From the NCBI GenBank assembly GCA_002503205.1, contig DARE01000003.1, positions 1 through 37,872 of the forward strand: a DNA stretch of 37,872 nt, in the 5' to 3' direction. Each line of letters starts with the position of its first letter. Positions within the stretch are counted from its first letter, which is position 1. Made by a program: the position numbers and the translations under genes. This document shows, in pieces, positions 23,404 to 32,097 of this stretch. The DNA comes from Thermoplasmatales archaeon UBA447. Its GTDB lineage: Archaea > Thermoplasmatota > Thermoplasmata > Thermoplasmatales > Thermoplasmataceae. The notes under the pieces are model-generated. The model saw nothing but the letters and a program-made list of their open reading frames with translations, did no database searches and had not been told where the DNA came from.

Positions 23404-25122
23404 ATGGTTGAAGCATATAAAACCAACGAATGTGACGTTCTGATAATAGGTGCTGGTGGAGCAGGAATGAGGGCGGCCCTCGCCGCGTCTGATGCGGGGC
23501 TGAAGGTTATCGTAGTCACAAAGTCATTACTTGGAAAGGCACATACTGTCATGGCTGAGGGTGGTATAGCCGCTTCTCTTGGAAATGTAGACCCAGATGA
23601 CAACTGGACAGTCCATTTCGCTGATGTTATCGAGGAAGGAGTATACATCTCAAACTGGAGAATGGCTGAACTTGTTGCCAAGGAGGCACCCAACAGGGTA
23701 TTCGAACTTGAAAAATTTGGCGCACTTTTTGACAGGACTCCAGATGGCAGAATACTGCAGAGAGCATTCGGCGGCCATACATACAGAAGGCTCTGCCACG
23801 TGGGTGACAGGACTGGACTGGAAATAATAAGGACGCTTCAGGATCAGATTATCCATAGAAAAAATGTAACAGTAATGGACGAGATGTACATTACAAAACT
23901 GGTATTGGCTGATGGAAGAGTCAGCGGTGCCATAGGTCTTAAAATGGACCGCGGTGAGTTCAACCTTTTCAAGGCCAGGGCCGTGGTAATGGCCACTGGA
24001 GGCTGCGGTCGTGTATTCAAGGTCACCTCAAACTCATGGGAATCTACAGGAGATGGAATTGGCCTTGCTTTTAATGCCGGGGCTGTTCTCCAGGACATGG
24101 AAATGATTCAGTTCCATCCCACAGGAATGGTTTATCCTCCCGGGGTAAAAGGCCTTCTAGTTACAGAGGGGGTTAGAGGTGAAGGCGGAATTCTTTACAA
24201 TAATCAGAAGGAACGATACATGGAGAGGTATTCCCCAAAGAAGAAGGAGCTGGATGCAAGGGATGTGGTTGCCAGGGCAAATTATGCTGAGATTCAGGCA
24301 GGAAGGGGTACCGAACATGGCGGCGTATACCTTGACATATCATACAAAGGGGCAGAATTTGTTAAACAGAAACTCCCGAGTATGTACCATCAGTTTATGG
24401 AATTTGCCGGCATAGATATTACAAAGGAAATGATGGAAGTTGCCCCAACGGTCCATTATCAGATGGGGGGAATCAGAGTAGACCCGGACACAGGAGCAAC
24501 AAATATACCGGGGCTTTTCGCTGCAGGCGAAGTCGCGTGCGGCCTTCATGGTGCAAACAGGCTAGGTGGGAATTCTCTGGCCGACATTCTTGTCTTTGGC
24601 AAGATAGTGGGCGAGGGGGCAACGAAGTTTGCAACATCGGAGAATATGCCCGGTTTTGATGAACAGGAAATAAATGCAGAGATCGAAAGAGTTAAGGGGC
24701 TCGTCCATCCGGATGGCCTGAACGCGTACAAGCTGATCGACGAACTCACAACCGCAATGTCAGACAACGTTGGAATAGTAAGGGATCAGGAACATCTTGA
24801 AATTGCTCTGAAAAAGATCCTCGAGCTTAAGGAGAAATACCCAAGGGTCTCGGCACCGGGAGGACTTAAGTATAACCACGGATTGCTCGCCGCTCTTGAG
24901 TTGGGCAATATGCTCATAGCAACAGAAGCTATTGTAAGAAGCGCAATAATGAGGCCCGAGAGCAGAGGCGCACACACAAGAAGAGATTACCCCAAGAAAA
25001 ATCCGGAATGGTTGAAGAACATAATCTGCTCGAAGGATGGTGATGGCATGAAGTTTGATACTGTGCCAGTTCCGGAAATTCCGGAGGAATTGAAGAAATA
25101 TGTTAAACCGGAGGTGTACTGA
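23404..25122 (+). CDS. sdhA: Succinate dehydrogenase/fumarate reductase flavoprotein subunit
   Basis: Oxidises succinate with covalently bound FAD. The dinucleotide fold GAGGAG (16-21) and the flavinylation segment KAHTVMAEGG (His47 the likely FAD ligand) are present. So are the active-site HPTGM, the TEGVRGEGGILYN loop, the HGANRLGGNSL segment and the C-terminal SRGAHTRRDYP. The length of 572 is normal. ATG 23404 is preferred to GTG 23395 because AAGTGATT provides a ribosome-binding site at the right distance. It is first in sdhABC plus a small membrane gene; TGATG overlap links it to sdhB. Confidence 0.96.
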   Translation: MVEAYKTNECDVLIIGAGGAGMRAALAASDAGLKVIVVTKSLLGKAHTVMAEGGIAASLGNVDPDDNWTVHFADVIEEGVYISNWRMAELVAKEAPNRVFELEKFGALFDRTPDGRILQRAFGGHTYRRLCHVGDRTGLEIIRTLQDQIIHRKNVTVMDEMYITKLVLADGRVSGAIGLKMDRGEFNLFKARAVVMATGGCGRVFKVTSNSWESTGDGIGLAFNAGAVLQDMEMIQFHPTGMVYPPGVKGLLVTEGVRGEGGILYNNQKERYMERYSPKKKELDARDVVARANYAEIQAGRGTEHGGVYLDISYKGAEFVKQKLPSMYHQFMEFAGIDITKEMMEVAPTVHYQMGGIRVDPDTGATNIPGLFAAGEVACGLHGANRLGGNSLADILVFGKIVGEGATKFATSENMPGFDEQEINAEIERVKGLVHPDGLNAYKLIDELTTAMSDNVGIVRDQEHLEIALKKILELKEKYPRVSAPGGLKYNHGLLAALELGNMLIATEAIVRSAIMRPESRGAHTRRDYPKKNPEWLKNIICSKDGDGMKFDTVPVPEIPEELKKYVKPEVY

Positions 25123-25874
25123 TGGATAAAATCAATCTGAAGATCTATAGAAAAGACCCATCAGTTGACGAAAAGGAGCATTATGATACATTTGAAGTTC
25201 CTTACGTCGACGGAATGGTAGTTCTGGATGCGGTCAGATATGTAGAGGAGAATCTTGATACTACACTGGCTATCAGATGGAACTGTAAAGCAGCAAAATG
25301 CGGTTCCTGTTCTGCTGAGATAAACGGCTTCCCGAGGTTAATGTGCAAAACAAGAATTGACAAAGTCGGGTTCAATATTACGGTTAATCCGATGGGTGCT
25401 TTTCCTCTTATCAAGGATCTTGTAACAGATGTTACAGGAAACTGGGACATACTGAGAAAAATCCCTCCATTCACGCCAAAGGAGCTCGGCCCAGATCAGC
25501 ATTTCAGCATGAAGCAGGAGGATGTGGAGCGTTCCAAAGAGTTCAGGCAATGTATAGAATGCTTCCTTTGCCAGGATGTATGCCACGTTGTAAGAGAGCA
25601 TTACACGGATTATTTCGGCCCAAGGCACATTGTTAAGGCGGCCTCTCTCGACATGCATCCAATGGATACAATTGACAGATCAACATTCCTGAACAAGGAG
25701 GGCGGGCTAGGGTACTGTAATATAACAAAATGCTGCCAGGAAGTCTGCCCGGAGCATATTGTTATCACGGATAACGCAATAATACAGGAGAAAGAAAGGG
25801 CAGTAGATCTCACATATGATCCGCTGGCTATGCTAATAAAAGGCAGAAGAAAAAAAGAGAAGAGGGTGGTATAA
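25122..25874 (+). CDS. sdhB: Succinate dehydrogenase iron-sulfur subunit
   Basis: Carries electrons from SdhA to the membrane anchor. Plant-ferredoxin [2Fe-2S] ligands are Cys55, Cys60, Cys63 and Cys75. The bacterial-ferredoxin domain has C144-x2-C147-x2-C150-x3-C154 and C199 ... C205-x3-C209-P. An extra Cys204 stands next to Cys205 (ITKCCQEVCP), where most SdhB have Asn or another residue. The start overlaps sdhA by one base and follows a strong GGAGGTG site. Confidence 0.95.
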   Translation: MDKINLKIYRKDPSVDEKEHYDTFEVPYVDGMVVLDAVRYVEENLDTTLAIRWNCKAAKCGSCSAEINGFPRLMCKTRIDKVGFNITVNPMGAFPLIKDLVTDVTGNWDILRKIPPFTPKELGPDQHFSMKQEDVERSKEFRQCIECFLCQDVCHVVREHYTDYFGPRHIVKAASLDMHPMDTIDRSTFLNKEGGLGYCNITKCCQEVCPEHIVITDNAIIQEKERAVDLTYDPLAMLIKGRRKKEKRVV

Positions 25875-25904
25875 CTGATAAAAAACAATGATCAGATTTC
25901 CAAG

Positions 25905-26603
25905 ATGAACAAGGCAGTCAACAGCCTTATCCCGCCGGAGTTTTTCAGTGCTAGGTTCATTTCGTTTATTGTGCTCCTTGTTCTGGGAATTTACCTCATG
26001 ACACTTTACCCAATGACAAAACTTGTGACAGGCCTCACAGACCCCTTCTATTCACCCACATTGCTTATTCTGCCTTTGATAGGGCTTTTCAGGCTAACCT
26101 GCTATGCATACAGGAAGGATTATCACAGACATCTCTTCAACCATCCGGTTGCTTGCTCCATTGGATTCAGAGGAGAATTCAAAGGACGCAGTTATACCGG
26201 AGAAACAAGATTCTTCAGGGTTGAAAACCTCCACAGATGGTTCATGTACTTTTCAGTGGCAATACTTCCATTCTTCTATTATGACATTGCAATCTCAATA
26301 ATCAGGTACCCGGGGTATAACTATGTCATAAGCCTGGGAACAATACTGCTGGTCATAAATACAATACTGGTAACGGTGTACACACTTTCATGCCATGCCA
26401 TAAGGCATCTGGTGGGTGGGAACATTGATTGCTACAGCTGCCAGCACTCAATCAGGGGGAAAATATTCAGGGGCCAGAGCAGGATTAACAGGCATCACGA
26501 GACCTATGCCTGGCTTAGCCTCAGCATGTTCTTCCTTGTGGATCTATTCATAAGATCTGTGGCTGTATGGCATTTCCTGAACCCTGTTCTACTTCACTGG
26601 TGA
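25905..26603 (+). CDS. sdhC: Succinate dehydrogenase membrane anchor, mycobacterial Sdh1-like
   Basis: A 232-residue membrane protein with about five helices (17-40, 50-66, 112-133, 138-160, 200-222). The stretch CYAYRKDYHRHLFNHPVAC and RSYTGETRF, then ENLHRWF, resembles actinobacterial Sdh1-type anchors (type F), in which a Rieske-type [2Fe-2S] cluster replaces haem. A Cys/His-rich segment follows helix four: Cys163, His164, His168, Cys176, Cys179, His181. Classic SdhC/SdhD haem anchors look different. The start is uncertain: ATG 25905 lacks a ribosome-binding site, while an AGAGGGTGGT site lies just before an in-frame CTG at 25875, which would add ten residues. Confidence 0.8.
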   Translation: MNKAVNSLIPPEFFSARFISFIVLLVLGIYLMTLYPMTKLVTGLTDPFYSPTLLILPLIGLFRLTCYAYRKDYHRHLFNHPVACSIGFRGEFKGRSYTGETRFFRVENLHRWFMYFSVAILPFFYYDIAISIIRYPGYNYVISLGTILLVINTILVTVYTLSCHAIRHLVGGNIDCYSCQHSIRGKIFRGQSRINRHHETYAWLSLSMFFLVDLFIRSVAVWHFLNPVLLHW

Positions 26604-26609
26604 TGTACG

Positions 26610-26795
26610 ATGAAAAATAAAGATCTTGGAAAAATAAGGTACCCGCTTTTCTTTCTTGGATTATTCGTAATAGAAATTGGTGGAGTGCTGTACAAGTTTG
26701 AACATCTGAAGCCAATAGACATAGTCCCCTTTGCAGTTGTAGGGTTCCTGATATATCTTACAGCTCTGGCAGTACCCTGGGCTCTGAAACATTGA
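26610..26795 (+). CDS. Small two-helix membrane protein, putative fourth Sdh subunit
   Basis: A 61-residue protein with two membrane helices (about 11-27 and 38-58) joined by a short polar loop (KFEHLKPID). The ATG is 6 bp after the sdhC stop with GGTGATG as the ribosome-binding site, so it is co-translated with the sdh genes. It probably packs against the anchor. No sequence family is recognised. It converges on the dCMP deaminase gene with 2 bp between stops. Confidence 0.75.
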   Translation: MKNKDLGKIRYPLFFLGLFVIEIGGVLYKFEHLKPIDIVPFAVVGFLIYLTALAVPWALKH

Positions 26796-26797
26796 GT

Positions 26798-27304
26798 TCA
26801 ATCTTCTCCATTTTTCTGTGAGAAATCACCGAGCATCATTTCAATTTCCCTTTCAGGGAGGGGAAAATTTCTCTTTTTGATATTGCTTTCAAGCAGCATA
26901 AGCTCCGAGAGATCATCCGGATAGCCTCCTGAATATACAATTTCAAGAATCTGTGCATTCATAATCATCTTGGAGCAGACAACACAGGGGTGTGTAGTTA
27001 CATATATTGTGGAACCTGCTATGCTTACCCCGTGGACAGCGGCCTGGATGATTGCGTTCTGTTCGGCATGAAGCCCACGGCATAGCTCATGCCTTTCTCC
27101 GGAAGGAACATTAAGGTCGTCCCTGATGCACCCCACAACATCACAATGTACAGTACCAGAAGGGGGGCCGTTGTATCCAGTTGCAAGTACGTTTTTTCCC
27201 TTTACAATAACAGCTCCGACTTTTCTCCTTGTGCAGTTAGCTCTTGAAGCAGCAAGAAATGCCATTCTCATGAAGTACTGATCCCATGAGGGTTGTGAAG
27301 ACAT
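26798..27304 (-). CDS. dCMP deaminase (cytidine/deoxycytidylate deaminase family)
   Basis: Deaminates dCMP to dUMP for thymidylate synthesis. The catalytic zinc signature is His79-Ala-Glu81 with Cys107 and Cys110 (TTHPCVVC). The insertion between strand and helix carries Cys54, Cys59, His72 and Cys75, the usual second zinc site of dCMP deaminases, which separates it from plain cytidine deaminases. ATG 27304 begins MSSQPSWDQYFMRMAFLAA, the standard N-terminus of the group. Confidence 0.9.
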   Translation of the reverse strand: MSSQPSWDQYFMRMAFLAASRANCTRRKVGAVIVKGKNVLATGYNGPPSGTVHCDVVGCIRDDLNVPSGERHELCRGLHAEQNAIIQAAVHGVSIAGSTIYVTTHPCVVCSKMIMNAQILEIVYSGGYPDDLSELMLLESNIKKRNFPLPEREIEMMLGDFSQKNGED

Positions 27305-27501
27305 AGGGAATGTAATTCATTGACTAATTTTAACTTTACATGATCTTCAGAGTAATACAGTCTGGAAGTATAACTTGAAAGGAGGATGAATATGGATCTT
27401 AAAAAAAATATTTAAATAATCTTATGCCTATTTTTAAACTGAACCCTAAATTTTCGTAAAAATTCTTATGGTACTACTCACTCTCCTGTCTGACAGAATA
27501 A
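27305..27501. other. 197-bp divergent gap between deaminase and glycosyltransferase
   Basis: It holds two AT-rich boxes that could be TATA elements for the glycosyltransferase (about 27408-27418 and 27429-27439). It also holds a strong GGAGG (27381-27385) placed 6 nt before an ATG that opens a seven-codon frame ending at 27415. No RNA gene seen. Confidence 0.5.
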
Positions 27502-28710
27502 ATGCATTTCTTCAATCCTCTATTTTACCTGGTGGCATTCCTTGTACTGCTCTATTTCCCGGTGGCCATATTCCAGCTTATACTGATAATCAAGGGCTGG
27601 ACAAAGGGTGAGGACAGGCTTTTTACCAGGATGAAATGGCAGGAGCAGAAACATGTCGTGGTAACACCAATTCTTCAACAGAGGGAATACTTCTCAAGGA
27701 GAAGGGTTATGGCAGTGATATGCACCAATGGCAAAAACCCGAAGATTGTGGACAAAATTACCATGATACTCAGATCATATTCCACTCCTCTGGAAGTTTA
27801 CGTGATTAAAGAGGAATATGATAAACACCAGTATCTTGCTGAGGAGATTATAGTTCCTTCAGAGTACACATGCCCGAACGGTTCAAAACATAAACTTCGT
27901 GCCCTTGACTATGAGAGCAAATGGCTGATGGAAAGAGGCATATCAAGTGAAACTTACCTGATTCATCTGGACGATGATTCAGTTGTTTCTGAGGAGTATG
28001 TCCAGTATGTTTATCGAATGACAGAGGAGGGTGGCCAGGGCCACCTGAGGCTCAGGGAGCCGGGCATTCACCTTTTTTCAACCTTGGCAGATATGACAAG
28101 AGTTTCTGACTGCGCTGCCTTCTGCACATACTTCAACAGAAAGGGAAGGCCTATGGCCGTTCATGGAGAGGGCCTTGTTATAAGGGCTGATGTTGAAGAG
28201 AAGATTGGCTGGGATTTTGGAACTTACGGGGCTGACGACATAATTATGAGCCAGCTAATAGTGAAAAATGGATACAGGTTTGGCTATATTCCCTTTGCAA
28301 TATTCATAGCTCCCCCAACATCCATCAGAGATTTCTACAAGCAGAGAAGGAGATGGATTGTATCCATGCTCTGGGCAAGAACCTACATTAAAAAGATCAA
28401 CAGGAAAATGTTCTACTGGCTCATATACAGGTATGCGGTAGGATGGTCAGGTTTCTTTGGTGTTTTCCTTCTCATTCCATCTCTGGTGCTTCATTTTCAT
28501 TTCCCACTCTTCCTTTCAGTCATATCGGGAATAAACACATTCTGCTACTTTGTGTTCTATCAGTACGGTGCAATAAAGACCGGGAAGAAATGGAGCCCAA
28601 TTATGCTGGCACTCCAGTTCTTCATAGCATTGTACGAGGGGGGAACTCTATTTTATTCCCTGCTCTATCCGCCAGACAAAAATGTGTTTGATGTGATAAC
28701 GAAAGTATGA
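27502..28710 (+). CDS. Membrane glycosyltransferase, GT2-like (egghead-type)
   Basis: A 402-residue processive-type family 2 glycosyltransferase. An N-terminal helix (5-27) is followed by the catalytic domain with HLDDDS (155-160) as the donor-binding Asp motif, a GADD acceptor segment and QRRRW (281-285) as the Q/RxxRW motif. Three or four C-terminal helices (about 305-390) complete it. The arrangement and the PTSIRDFYKQRRRW context resemble eukaryotic egghead/BRE-3 mannosyltransferases and their prokaryotic relatives. It probably builds surface glycolipid or glycan; the substrate is unknown and no glycan cluster surrounds it. Confidence 0.85.
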   Translation: MHFFNPLFYLVAFLVLLYFPVAIFQLILIIKGWTKGEDRLFTRMKWQEQKHVVVTPILQQREYFSRRRVMAVICTNGKNPKIVDKITMILRSYSTPLEVYVIKEEYDKHQYLAEEIIVPSEYTCPNGSKHKLRALDYESKWLMERGISSETYLIHLDDDSVVSEEYVQYVYRMTEEGGQGHLRLREPGIHLFSTLADMTRVSDCAAFCTYFNRKGRPMAVHGEGLVIRADVEEKIGWDFGTYGADDIIMSQLIVKNGYRFGYIPFAIFIAPPTSIRDFYKQRRRWIVSMLWARTYIKKINRKMFYWLIYRYAVGWSGFFGVFLLIPSLVLHFHFPLFLSVISGINTFCYFVFYQYGAIKTGKKWSPIMLALQFFIALYEGGTLFYSLLYPPDKNVFDVITKV

Positions 28711-28743
28711 CTCCATCGGTGGCATTTAGGGATTTCCAAACTG

Positions 28744-28751
28744 TGAAATAT
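28744..28751 (+). promoter_or_regulatory. TATA-like box of hemL
   Basis: GAAATATT is centred about 25 nt upstream of ATG 28772, consistent with a leaderless start but weak as a TATA box. Confidence 0.35.
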
Positions 28752-28771
28752 TGATTTCCAATTATCCATAG

Positions 28772-30052
28772 ATGTCGGTACGATCAGAATCGCTGTTCCG
28801 TGAATCAATAGATATATTTCCCTCCGGTGTGAATTCTCCAGTTAGATATTATGGCCCATATCCGGAATTTATTGAAAGGGCCCATGGCCCTTATATTGAG
28901 GACGTGGATGGAAGAAGATATATTGATTATTGTCTGGGGTTTGGTCCATCAATCCTGGGCCATTCTCCTGAGAATGTGGTCAAGAAGCTAAAGGAAAAAC
29001 TGGCAGACGGCTTCATATATGGTGCGCCTACGGAGAATGAATCAAAACTTGGTAAAGTTATCAAAGGAGCAATACCATCAATTGAGAAAATGAGGTTCAC
29101 AAACTCAGGTACAGAGGCCACAATGCATGCCATAAGGCTAGCAAGGGCTTTCATGAAGCGTGACATCATAGTGAAATTCGATGGAGCCTATCATGGTTCC
29201 CATGATTATGTTCTACAGAAGATGGGTAGTGGAGGCCTGACATTTGGGATATCTTCAAGCCCAGGCATACCAGAACAGGTTTCGTCGACTGTTGTTGTGG
29301 GCAAATTCAATGATGAAGAATCAGTCAGAAAGATATTTTCAACTTTCAAAGGGAAAATAGCGGCAGTTATAGTGGAACCTGTTCTTGGGAATGTGGGTGT
29401 AATACCTCCGGCTGGGGGATTCCTTAATTTCCTCGAAGAACAGTGCAGGCAGGATGGCTCTCTCCTGATATTTGACGAAGTAATTACAGGATTTCGCTTC
29501 ACATTCGGCGGATATCAGAATTCTATCGGGATCAAGCCGGACATTACGATCCTTGGTAAGATAATCGGAGGAGGTTTGCCAGTTGGCCTCTTCGGAGGTA
29601 GGAGTGATATAATGGATATGATCGCCCCATCCGGGCCTGTATATGAAGGTGGAACGTTTTCAGGAAACCCCCTGACAATGATTGCAGGCTATGAGACCCT
29701 TTCAGAACTAAGGAAGAAAGAATATAGAGAAATAGGTGCATACACTGAGAAAATTGCATCTTCTGCGTCAGATTCTGCCAGAAAATATGGAATTCAAGTT
29801 CAGGTAAACAACACAGGGCCAATGTTCACAATTTTCTTTAACAGAAATAAGGTGGATTCATATGATTCAGCGGCTGAAAGCAATTCTCGTCTTTTCATGG
29901 AATTCTTCAAGACAGCAAAGGATAATGGGATATATCTTCCGCCTTCCCAGTTTGAATCTAATTTTGTCAGCTTTGCACATTGTAAGAATGAACTTGAAAA
30001 GACAATTGAAGCCTTTGAAGTTTCCTTCAGAGAGATTAAGAAGTATCTCTGA
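28772..30052 (+). CDS. hemL: Glutamate-1-semialdehyde 2,1-aminomutase
   Basis: PLP enzyme converting glutamate-1-semialdehyde to 5-aminolevulinate, second step of the C5 tetrapyrrole pathway. The N-terminal NSPVRYYG, the MRFTNSGTEATMHAIRLARA segment, FDEVITGFR and the PLP-lysine motif ILGKIIGGGLPVG (Lys263) are all typical, and the length of 426 is normal. It is convergent with hemA, with the two genes overlapping by 17 bp at their 3' ends, so both steps of 5-aminolevulinate synthesis are clustered but on opposite strands. Confidence 0.96.
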   Translation: MSVRSESLFRESIDIFPSGVNSPVRYYGPYPEFIERAHGPYIEDVDGRRYIDYCLGFGPSILGHSPENVVKKLKEKLADGFIYGAPTENESKLGKVIKGAIPSIEKMRFTNSGTEATMHAIRLARAFMKRDIIVKFDGAYHGSHDYVLQKMGSGGLTFGISSSPGIPEQVSSTVVVGKFNDEESVRKIFSTFKGKIAAVIVEPVLGNVGVIPPAGGFLNFLEEQCRQDGSLLIFDEVITGFRFTFGGYQNSIGIKPDITILGKIIGGGLPVGLFGGRSDIMDMIAPSGPVYEGGTFSGNPLTMIAGYETLSELRKKEYREIGAYTEKIASSASDSARKYGIQVQVNNTGPMFTIFFNRNKVDSYDSAAESNSRLFMEFFKTAKDNGIYLPPSQFESNFVSFAHCKNELEKTIEAFEVSFREIKKYL

Positions 30053-31235
30053 TCTTTGATAGGACAGACTTCAAGGAGTTTGCGTTTTCGTTTTCAGGAG
30101 ATCTTGCTGCCTCTTTTACAGCAAGAATGTATGGCCTGAGTATCTTCCTTGAGATGGAGCCGCTCATAGCAGAAAGTACCTCTGAGGGGTCCCCGCCTTC
30201 CCTTATAGCAGAAAGTGCTTTCTGGGCCTCTCTGGCAGCTAGCCTTTCAGAATATTTCATGTAAGACTCAACAAGATGGTCCATCTCGAGTTCCCTCATC
30301 TTTTCCATAATTACCTTCAATTGCTCTTCAACGATCTGCCGAGCCTTTATTATTTCTTCTTTTTTTATCTCAATATTTGTCCTGATAATGGCCTCCAGAT
30401 CACTGAATGTATAAAGATATATGTTATTCAGGTCGGCCACTTTTGTTTCGATATTGCATGGATTTGATACATCCAGAAGAATCAGCTCTCTTGAACCTGA
30501 TATACTAATTATATCTGATTCCTCGATGATGGGCCTCGATGATGTTGTTGCCGTGATTATCACATCATTTTCAAGGATCGCCTCTCTCAGGTCGGATATA
30601 TCAAGATATCTGCAGCCATTCTCTGTGGCAAGGGCAGCTCCAGTTTCTTCATTCCTTCCCATCAGAGAAATAGTTAGTCTTTTATCGGATGTAAGGTACT
30701 TCAAGATCTTTGTTGCTATCTTTCCGGTTCCAATAAGAAGAATCCTTTTTCCTTCCAGACTGTGCTTCTCTTTTAAGAGGTCTATGGATATGTGTGCGAT
30801 GGATGTCTTTCCTTTCGAGATCCCTGTGTCGGTCCTCACCTTCTTGCCTGCGAAAATTGCCATGCGGAAAATCTGCTGAAGCATTTTATCAAGGCTTCCA
30901 GACTCTGAGGCTTTCGTGAACGCAGATTTTACCTGGGAGAGAATCTCACTTTCCCCAACGGAAAGGGAGTCTAGCCCCGAGGCAACCAGGATTAAATGTT
31001 TAATTGCCTCTTTTCCCTGAAGATGCCTATATCCTGGAGGTATATTATCAAAAGGTGGCTGTGAGTTCTCTATGAAGTAATATTCGAGCCTGTTGCAGGT
31101 TTTCAACTGGACAAAATGTGGGCCATTCAGCAACCCATTGAAGAATCCTGATATTGATGCCTCAAATATTAATGCATTTTGAAGCGCCGAAGGATCATCA
31201 TTGAAGCTCCATGAAACCACACCAATTTCGCTCAT
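30036..31235 (-). CDS. hemA: Glutamyl-tRNA reductase
   Basis: NADPH-dependent reduction of Glu-tRNA to glutamate-1-semialdehyde, the first step toward haem. The active-site cysteine is Cys47 in LKTCNRLEYYF. GESEILSQVK follows, then a Rossmann segment LLIGTGKIATKILKYL with GRNEETG, and a C-terminal dimerisation helix. I start at ATG 31235 (399 residues), because a TATA box (31281-31292) lies about 50 nt upstream and because earlier in-frame ATGs (31277, 31322) would overlap or precede it. Confidence 0.94.
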   Translation of the reverse strand: MSEIGVVSWSFNDDPSALQNALIFEASISGFFNGLLNGPHFVQLKTCNRLEYYFIENSQPPFDNIPPGYRHLQGKEAIKHLILVASGLDSLSVGESEILSQVKSAFTKASESGSLDKMLQQIFRMAIFAGKKVRTDTGISKGKTSIAHISIDLLKEKHSLEGKRILLIGTGKIATKILKYLTSDKRLTISLMGRNEETGAALATENGCRYLDISDLREAILENDVIITATTSSRPIIEESDIISISGSRELILLDVSNPCNIETKVADLNNIYLYTFSDLEAIIRTNIEIKKEEIIKARQIVEEQLKVIMEKMRELEMDHLVESYMKYSERLAAREAQKALSAIREGGDPSEVLSAMSGSISRKILRPYILAVKEAARSPENENANSLKSVLSKIRDTS

Positions 31236-31280
31236 CAACCTATCACAACTTCTGCAAGTGTTTATTCCATATCGCATTCT

Positions 31281-31292
31281 GATTATATAATC
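31281..31292 (-). promoter_or_regulatory. TATA box of hemA
   Basis: GATTATATAATC, itself a perfect 12-bp palindrome, is centred about 51 nt upstream of ATG 31235. This implies a leader of about 25 nt that contains GATAGGTTG before the start codon. Confidence 0.5.
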
Positions 31293-31386
31293 TAAGTGAG
31301 GGATATATACTGAAATATTCACTCAGAAAAGGAAAATGCATATTCAGGACGTTAAAGATTTTTAGAAATGAACAAATATCCTTTCA

Positions 31387-31959
31387 ATGACACAGAATGA
31401 GACCGAAAGAAAAGCATTAGTAATAATTGATCTGCAAAAAGGAATTGCCTCAATGAATACATCCCCGCACCCAGCCAGTGAGGTTCTGGAAAATGCCGGC
31501 AGATTGGCCAGGAAATGCAGGGAAAAGAATATTCCTGTTGTTGCTGTAAGGGTAACTGGGCCAATGGACATTATGCTCCATCCAAAGGTCGACGGAAATG
31601 CGTCTTCATTTTCACGAGGCGAAAGATCTGCTGACTGGGATCAGTATGTGGACCAACTGGGAATAGAGAATGGGGACATCCTCATTACAAAGCACCAGTG
31701 GGGTGCTTTTTATGGCACAGATCTCGATCTACAATTGAGGAGAAGAAAAATTGACACCATAATTCTATGCGGAATAGCAACTACCTACGGGGTAGAGAGT
31801 ACAGCAAGATTTGCATATGAATATGGCTATAACCAGATTTTTGTGGAGGATGCCATGTCCGATATGTCAGCGGAGGCTCATGAAGCCAGCTTAAAGTTCG
31901 TGCTCTCAAGGATGGGTATAATTAGGAAAACCGATGAAGCAATCAAGATGCTGGATTGA
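31387..31959 (+). CDS. Isochorismatase-fold hydrolase lacking the catalytic cysteine
   Basis: A 190-residue cysteine-hydrolase-superfamily protein. The triad positions read Asp15 (VIIDLQKG), Lys102 (ITKHQWGAFYGTDL) and Gly135 in GIATTYGVESTAR, where amidases of the superfamily have Cys. The same Gly occurs in the YecD-like and true isochorismatase branches, so hydrolysis of an ether or another bond without a thiol nucleophile, or a non-catalytic role, is more likely than nicotinamidase activity. It is divergent from hemA and stands alone. Confidence 0.85.
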   Translation: MTQNETERKALVIIDLQKGIASMNTSPHPASEVLENAGRLARKCREKNIPVVAVRVTGPMDIMLHPKVDGNASSFSRGERSADWDQYVDQLGIENGDILITKHQWGAFYGTDLDLQLRRRKIDTIILCGIATTYGVESTARFAYEYGYNQIFVEDAMSDMSAEAHEASLKFVLSRMGIIRKTDEAIKMLD

Positions 31960-32049
31960 TTAAACTTAATTAATCCAACCCATCATAAGAAAAGAGTATA
32001 TTCAGATGCCAAGGAAAAATACCCTCCTGTATAAGGTTAAATTGTATCC

Positions 32050-32058
32050 CTTATATAT
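32050..32058 (+). promoter_or_regulatory. TATA box of the dedA gene
   Basis: CTTATATAT is centred about 44 nt upstream of ATG 32098, giving a predicted leader of about 17 nt with AAAGAAAA before the start. Because egtB follows dedA closely, it may drive dedA-egtB-egtD. Confidence 0.5.
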
Positions 32059-32097
32059 GCATGATTTCATAGGAACCTATTCATAGTGTAAAGAAAA

